Of a stretch of DNA of 64,000 nucleotides, positions 60,245 through 64,000 are shown one piece after another (the stretch's first letter is position 1; the number at the start of each line of letters is the position of its first letter). The notes beneath the pieces were generated by a model. The model made no database searches. It was not told the DNA's origin and saw only the letters and a program-made list of their open reading frames with translations. The stretch spans positions 16,407,228-16,471,227 of the forward strand of contig CM034241.1 in NCBI GenBank assembly GCA_019916065.1. The letters are read 5' to 3'. This DNA comes from Vitellaria paradoxa (lineage: Eukaryota; Streptophyta; Magnoliopsida; Ericales; Sapotaceae). The translations under genes were made by a program, and so were the position numbers.

Positions 60245-62293
60245 GCCTCTACATATCAAGGCTCACCCCTTTAACACTCTTAAGGGTGTGGGTGTTATAT
60301 AGATCACTCTTCCTAACCCAAACAGTTCTCATTTATGGAAAAACATTTTGAGTCTTGGGATTGTTAGGTTTTGGACCAATGGGTTTTGAAGAATTTTTCT
60401 TTATGTTTTTCCTCACTGGCCAAGTCATGTAAGGCCTAGAATCAAGATATAACTTTTGAAACCTTAATGAATTAAACCTATTTAACACTTGAAAATTAGA
60501 TCTCAAAAATTCCTTATGTCAACATAGGATAGGAGAAGCCCATATAATTTGTGACAATGTGGTCTTATGTGACCAGGTATACCACAATGAAAACATATAG
60601 AAACAAACTTACGTTGCAAGTCAGGGGGAGTACCTTTGAGTTTTTGAAGATAAGCTCTTGACTGATTACCTTTCTTAGGTTGAGAAGCTTTAACTATTTC
60701 TGGAGCAGTTTTCTTTAATGATTGAAACAGAATTAGTGTAGGTTTTTTCTACTCACTTGGGGCAGCTTTAGCTTCAAGATTGATCGCCTATGTGCCAGTG
60801 TACCCAAGTCCTCTTTTGTCACGTGGGTTCCATTGCATCCCCAGTATGTCATCAAGTTGGGAAAATGCAGTATTCATCGTGGATTGCACGGTTTGCAGCT
60901 TTGCCTAGGCATCTTTCAATTCATTATCTTTTTGATCCAATTTTATCTTGAAGGATGTTATCAATTCATCTTGAGTTTTCTTGCTTGTTTCAAGACTGTT
61001 ATATTTTCCTTGCAATTCTTCCAGGGCAATTTTCAGACTGTCTTTCTCTCTTTTCAACACTTTGTTCTTCACAGTCAGTTTTTCGTTTTGTTTGTGGTGT
61101 TTACGACAGTCTTGGTATAACTGTTCATACGCTTCTTCAACATCCACTTCATCATCTGAATCTTCTTCAACTTCACTTTCGGAGAATTCTTCTTTCTTAT
61201 GCATAAAGGAGGATGACTCTACTGAATTTGAGAGGGCACTTGCTCTAACCATGAATGCAGTATAACTTTCTGGAAAATCTTCTGAAGAAGAGGAGGTACT
61301 CGACTGATCGTCTGAATCATCAAGGGTTGCATTGAGAACCTTCTTGTTCTTCTTATTTCCACAGTCTTGAGCTATGTGACTATAACCCTAGCACTCGTAA
61401 CATTTCATGCCCTTAGACTTGTTCTCTTTCTTCTTCTTTTCTAAAGTTTTCTCTGCTTTGTCTTTCTCATTCTTCTTCGTCTTTCCTTGCTTGCTATTTT
61501 TCTTTTTGAAGAATTTTCTAATTTTGTTAGTATAAATAGCAATTTCTTTAGCAGATGGAATTGACTAATCATTACTTGAGGAGGACACATCTTCCTTAAC
61601 AGTTTTTAGGGCAACTTCTTTGGATTTTGGTTTAATCATGTTGGCTTCATAAGTCTGTAGAGAGCCAACTAAATCTTCTACCCACATCGAATCAACATCC
61701 CTAGCTTCTTCAATGGTTGTAACTTTAGCTTGAAATGACATAGGTAACGATCGGAGAATCTTACTTACAATCTTTCGATTGGGAATTGGTTCTCCAAGAT
61801 TGAAATTGGTGTTGAAAATGTCACTGAGCTTTGCGTAAAAACTATCAAAAAGTTCATCTTCAGACATCTTCAAGTTTTCAAACTCGGAGGTTATTTTCTG
61901 GACCTTGGACTTCTTCACTGTGGAATTTTCTTCATGAGTCAATTCAAGAATTTTCCATGCCTTCTTAGCAATCTCATAGCTTGAAATTCTTCTAAACTCA
62001 TCGGCAGAGACTACACAGAAAATAGAGCTCAAGGCCTTCTAGTTCCATTTTGCCTTTTCCTGCTTTTCACTGGTCCACATATCTATAGGCTTTTCAACCG
62101 TGACATTATCAATTGAATGAGTTGGTTTTACTTAACCATTTTCTATGGATAGCCAAACATTAACATTCAGCGAGATCAGATGCGCTCTCATGCGAACCTT
62201 CTAATAGGCATAGTTGGTTCCGTCAAACCATGGAGGTCTAATACTAGAACCACCTTCTCTAAGGGGATCCATCAGCAAATAACAGGATCCCAT
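60245..62293 (-). pseudogene. copia gag with two zinc knuckles and a coiled coil
   Basis: The minus-strand start ATG at 62,291-62,293 follows the PBS by about 20 bp. The N-terminus has PPWFDGTNYAY and VRMRAHLISLNVNVW (DUF4219/UBN2-type gag). The UBN2 core is open for 155 codons at 61,565-62,032 (AKKAWKILELTHEE, LGEPIPNRKIVSKILRSLP). A Lys-rich stretch precedes a first CCHC knuckle, CYEC-GYSHIAQDC (61,361-61,402), which contains an in-frame stop. Next come an acidic Ser/Glu region and a heptad-rich coiled coil (60,905-61,252, KNKVLKREKDSLKIALEEL). A second intact knuckle, CFHCGIPGHIRPHC (60,554-60,595), follows. TVWVRKSDLYNTHT is the last recognisable sequence. At least five stops break the frame. 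Confidence 0.9.
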
Positions 62294-62328
62294 TTTATTC
62301 TCAAAAATGAACTTGCTCTAATACCAAT

Positions 62329-63144
62329 TGAAAATACGTAATTTGCTGGTAAAGATCCCAATCAATCAACCACAATCACAGAATAACAGAAGGTGAGATA
62401 AACAAAACAAAGAAACCCACAAAGGGAAACCTCAAACAAAACTTTCACTAAAATCAAATGTTGGTTACAAACTCAAACTCTCAATAGATCGACTCCTCGA
62501 CTCTGTACTCTGTTGATGTTTGGTCGACTTCTCAATTCACCAACTCCTTTAGCGAAAGTCCTTCAACTCCTCAAAGGCACGATACTAACTTCTTAGTAGC
62601 TTTGCTAGATCCTCAGCATTCACAAACCTTGAACTTGAACTCCTTCGGATTGAACACGAAACATGTTGGCTAAGTAATTGAGAGAATAACTGAACTTTCA
62701 GGCTTCCAATCTTATGTGTATTCTCTCTATCTCTGACCTTGAAGATGTCTAGAGGATATATATAGACAAAACTGAGGTGGTTAGGGTTTGAAATAGGCTG
62801 AAAGTTGTGCCTCGCAGGAAGGGCCCCCCTGCGGTCTTCCAACAGCCTTCCTGTGGCTTTCCTGTGAATCAGAATGGTCTTCCCGCACAGCCATCTCTTC
62901 ATGTTGTGCTCTGTGGATTTTTTTGCTCCAAACCGCGGCCTTTCTGCGGGTTTCCTGCGTAAATCAGTGTTGCCACTTGTTTAATTTCTTTAGGACTTCC
63001 AGCCATTATAGAAATAGTTTTACTGTGGCCTTTTAGAATTCTATTTGACTTAAGACTCTAATGTCTTAGCCTACACTAAGTCTAAAAGTACAAACACTTC
63101 TCTTTGATCATGGATTTACCAATTTACAATATTTGGTCTTAATA
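62329..63144 (-). repeat. 5' LTR of the nested gag-only copia
   Basis: 816 bp, partner of 58,113-58,970. The outer end reads GGTCTTAATA, one transition from the partner's GGTCTTAACA. A TATA-like GGATATATATAGAC lies at 62,754 on the plus strand. Confidence 0.92.
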
Positions 63145-63149
63145 AGTTT

Positions 63150-63431
63150 TCTTTTGGACCTTAGTGTGATACCTTCAGTGCAATTACCTATTACACTTCA
63201 TTTGATAATAGCAGGGTAGCTACTAATTCAAAGGAACCAAGGACCCATAAAAAAGCTAAACACATTGAGCGTAAGTATCACCTAATACGAGACATCATGC
63301 AGAGAGGTAAAGTAGCAGTGACCAAGATTGCATCTGAAGACAACTTGGTGGACTTCTTTACAAAGAGTTTACCTTATAGAGTTTTAGATAGACATGCAGA
63401 GGGCATGGGAGTTAGATGTATACCAGCATGA
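63150..63431 (+). pseudogene. RNase H C-terminus of the outer copia
   Basis: Continues the frame interrupted at 58,112: FLLDLSVIPSVQLPI, a stop-free HKKAKHIERKYHLIRDIMQR block, VAVTKIASEDNLVDFFTKSL, and a stop after VRCIPA. This matches the standard copia RNase H end (HxRxKHIxxxYHxIR...DNLADxxTK). Confidence 0.88.
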
Positions 63432-63438
63432 CTTTGAG

Positions 63439-64000
63439 TCTAAGTGGGAAACTAATAGAGATTTAGACTAAAAGACATACTTTATGCTTTTGATATTTTT
63501 ATTTCATTTTAATGAGAATTTCATTTTGAGTAATAAATTTTGTGCTTGTGTTTAGTATTCATAAAGAGTATTTGATCTAATGTGTAGAGTACGGTTTACA
63601 CACACAAGATTAGGTCACCAGTTCTTTTAGAATACAAGTTTATTATTCACAGTTTTAGATGAAACTAGACACACCATCCGTAAAATAGTAGCACACATTT
63701 TTAGTAGGCTACGGGATGGTTTAGTTCTAACTATTTGTGCTAGTACGCTCTGTGCATAATAAATTAGATCCAATTAGGGTAATTATTTTGTGCTGATTTA
63801 TAAAATAATTTATACCTTTTGTTTATCATGATTACTTATGCTTTTAATTCAGATGTTATTTTTAGACACGTGTATATAGTGATTGTTGCTTTGATTACAC
63901 AAAGAGTGAGACTCTATATATGAGTCAATAAACTCAATGGGTTAGCAATGAATGTATAATGATGAACATTAATAGTTGGAGGAATCTACATCCTGATAAA
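63439..64000 (+). repeat. probable 3' LTR of the outer copia, running off the window
   Basis: TAAGTGGGAAA at 63,438-63,448 resembles the AAGTGGGAGA polypurine tract of plant copia elements. The following 550 bp is AT-rich, includes TTATTCACAGTTTTAGATG, and has no coding potential. Its end lies outside the window and no 5' partner was recognised. Confidence 0.5.

Larger units (their letters stand above)
58113..63144 (-). mobile_element. gag-only copia nested in another copia's RNase H
   Basis: LTRs lie at 58,113-58,970 and 62,329-63,144. The perfect 5-bp duplication AGTTT sits at 58,108-58,112 and 63,145-63,149. On the minus strand a PBS, TGGTATTAGAGCAA (62,313-62,326), and a polypurine tract, CAAAGGGGGAGAT (58,971-58,983), are clear. 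The interior holds a long gag but no protease, integrase or RT. Gag architecture resembles SIRE-like or related copia lineages (tentative). The well-preserved structure and similar LTRs suggest it is one of the youngest elements here. Confidence 0.93.

Noticed and set aside
60833..61265. Three overlapping plus-strand ORFs rich in Phe and Ser
   Set aside because: They are the antisense of the Lys/Glu-rich coiled coil of the minus-strand gag.

Overview
The window is intergenic DNA of a flowering plant, probably a eudicot (inferred). It is AT-rich and contains Ty1/copia and Ty3/gypsy LTR retrotransposons, plant-type LINEs, tRNA-derived SINE-like pieces, MITE/foldback elements, and two TRIMs of the Cassandra type whose LTRs carry an antisense 5S-rRNA-like block. 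I see no complete host gene. The best host candidate is a possible terminal exon at 6,656-6,871. Everything else that codes is decayed transposon protein.

Left part (1-17.5 kb): a LINE endonuclease relic (about 1.25-2.48 kb); a 149-bp tandem duplication; a small LTR element with no recognisable pol (3,326-5,738), with the PBS and LTR scrap of a minus-strand element beside it; the exon candidate; long AT-rich spacer with MITE-like inverted repeats; a 1.2-kb foldback element (12,744-13,940); then a collapsed copia (about 14.9-17.45 kb). The copia's 5' LTR was hit by a MITE and the last codons of its pol were split by a Cassandra TRIM (15,911-16,623).

Middle part (18.1-48 kb): a structurally complete, gag-less minus-strand copia (18,148-22,252) lies beside a second Cassandra. 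The right LTR of that Cassandra is cut inside its 5S-like block by a 25.1-kb nest (22,893-48,012). The 5S-like block resumes at 48,013 with a near-identical 5-bp target duplication. The nest is layered. An outer gypsy-type LTR (TGTAAT...GCGTGACA ends) contains a 3.85-kb solo LTR (23,421-27,270) and a decayed Del/Tekay-like element (about 29.2-47.4 kb). That element's 5' LTR contains a solo LTR (31,953-40,695), which in turn contains a 5'-truncated LINE (32,085-34,210) and a 3.8-kb minus-strand LTR (34,640-38,451) with SINE-like pieces.

Right part (48-64 kb): further copies of the two long-LTR families (48.1-53.4 kb), one inverted relative to 23-27 kb; then a plus-strand copia (54.4 kb to the window end) with recognisable gag, protease, integrase, RT and RNase H. 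Its RNase H is split by a minus-strand gag-only copia (58,113-63,144) with LTRs, PBS, PPT and a perfect AGTTT target duplication.

No cellular pathway is encoded. The elements are related by insertion order, so the window reads as a stratigraphy of transposon bursts. The most unusual items are the insertion inside a 5S-like block, a splice-donor-like motif repeated across six LTRs, CATG-rich zones in very long LTRs, and minimal retroposition and hairpin scars.
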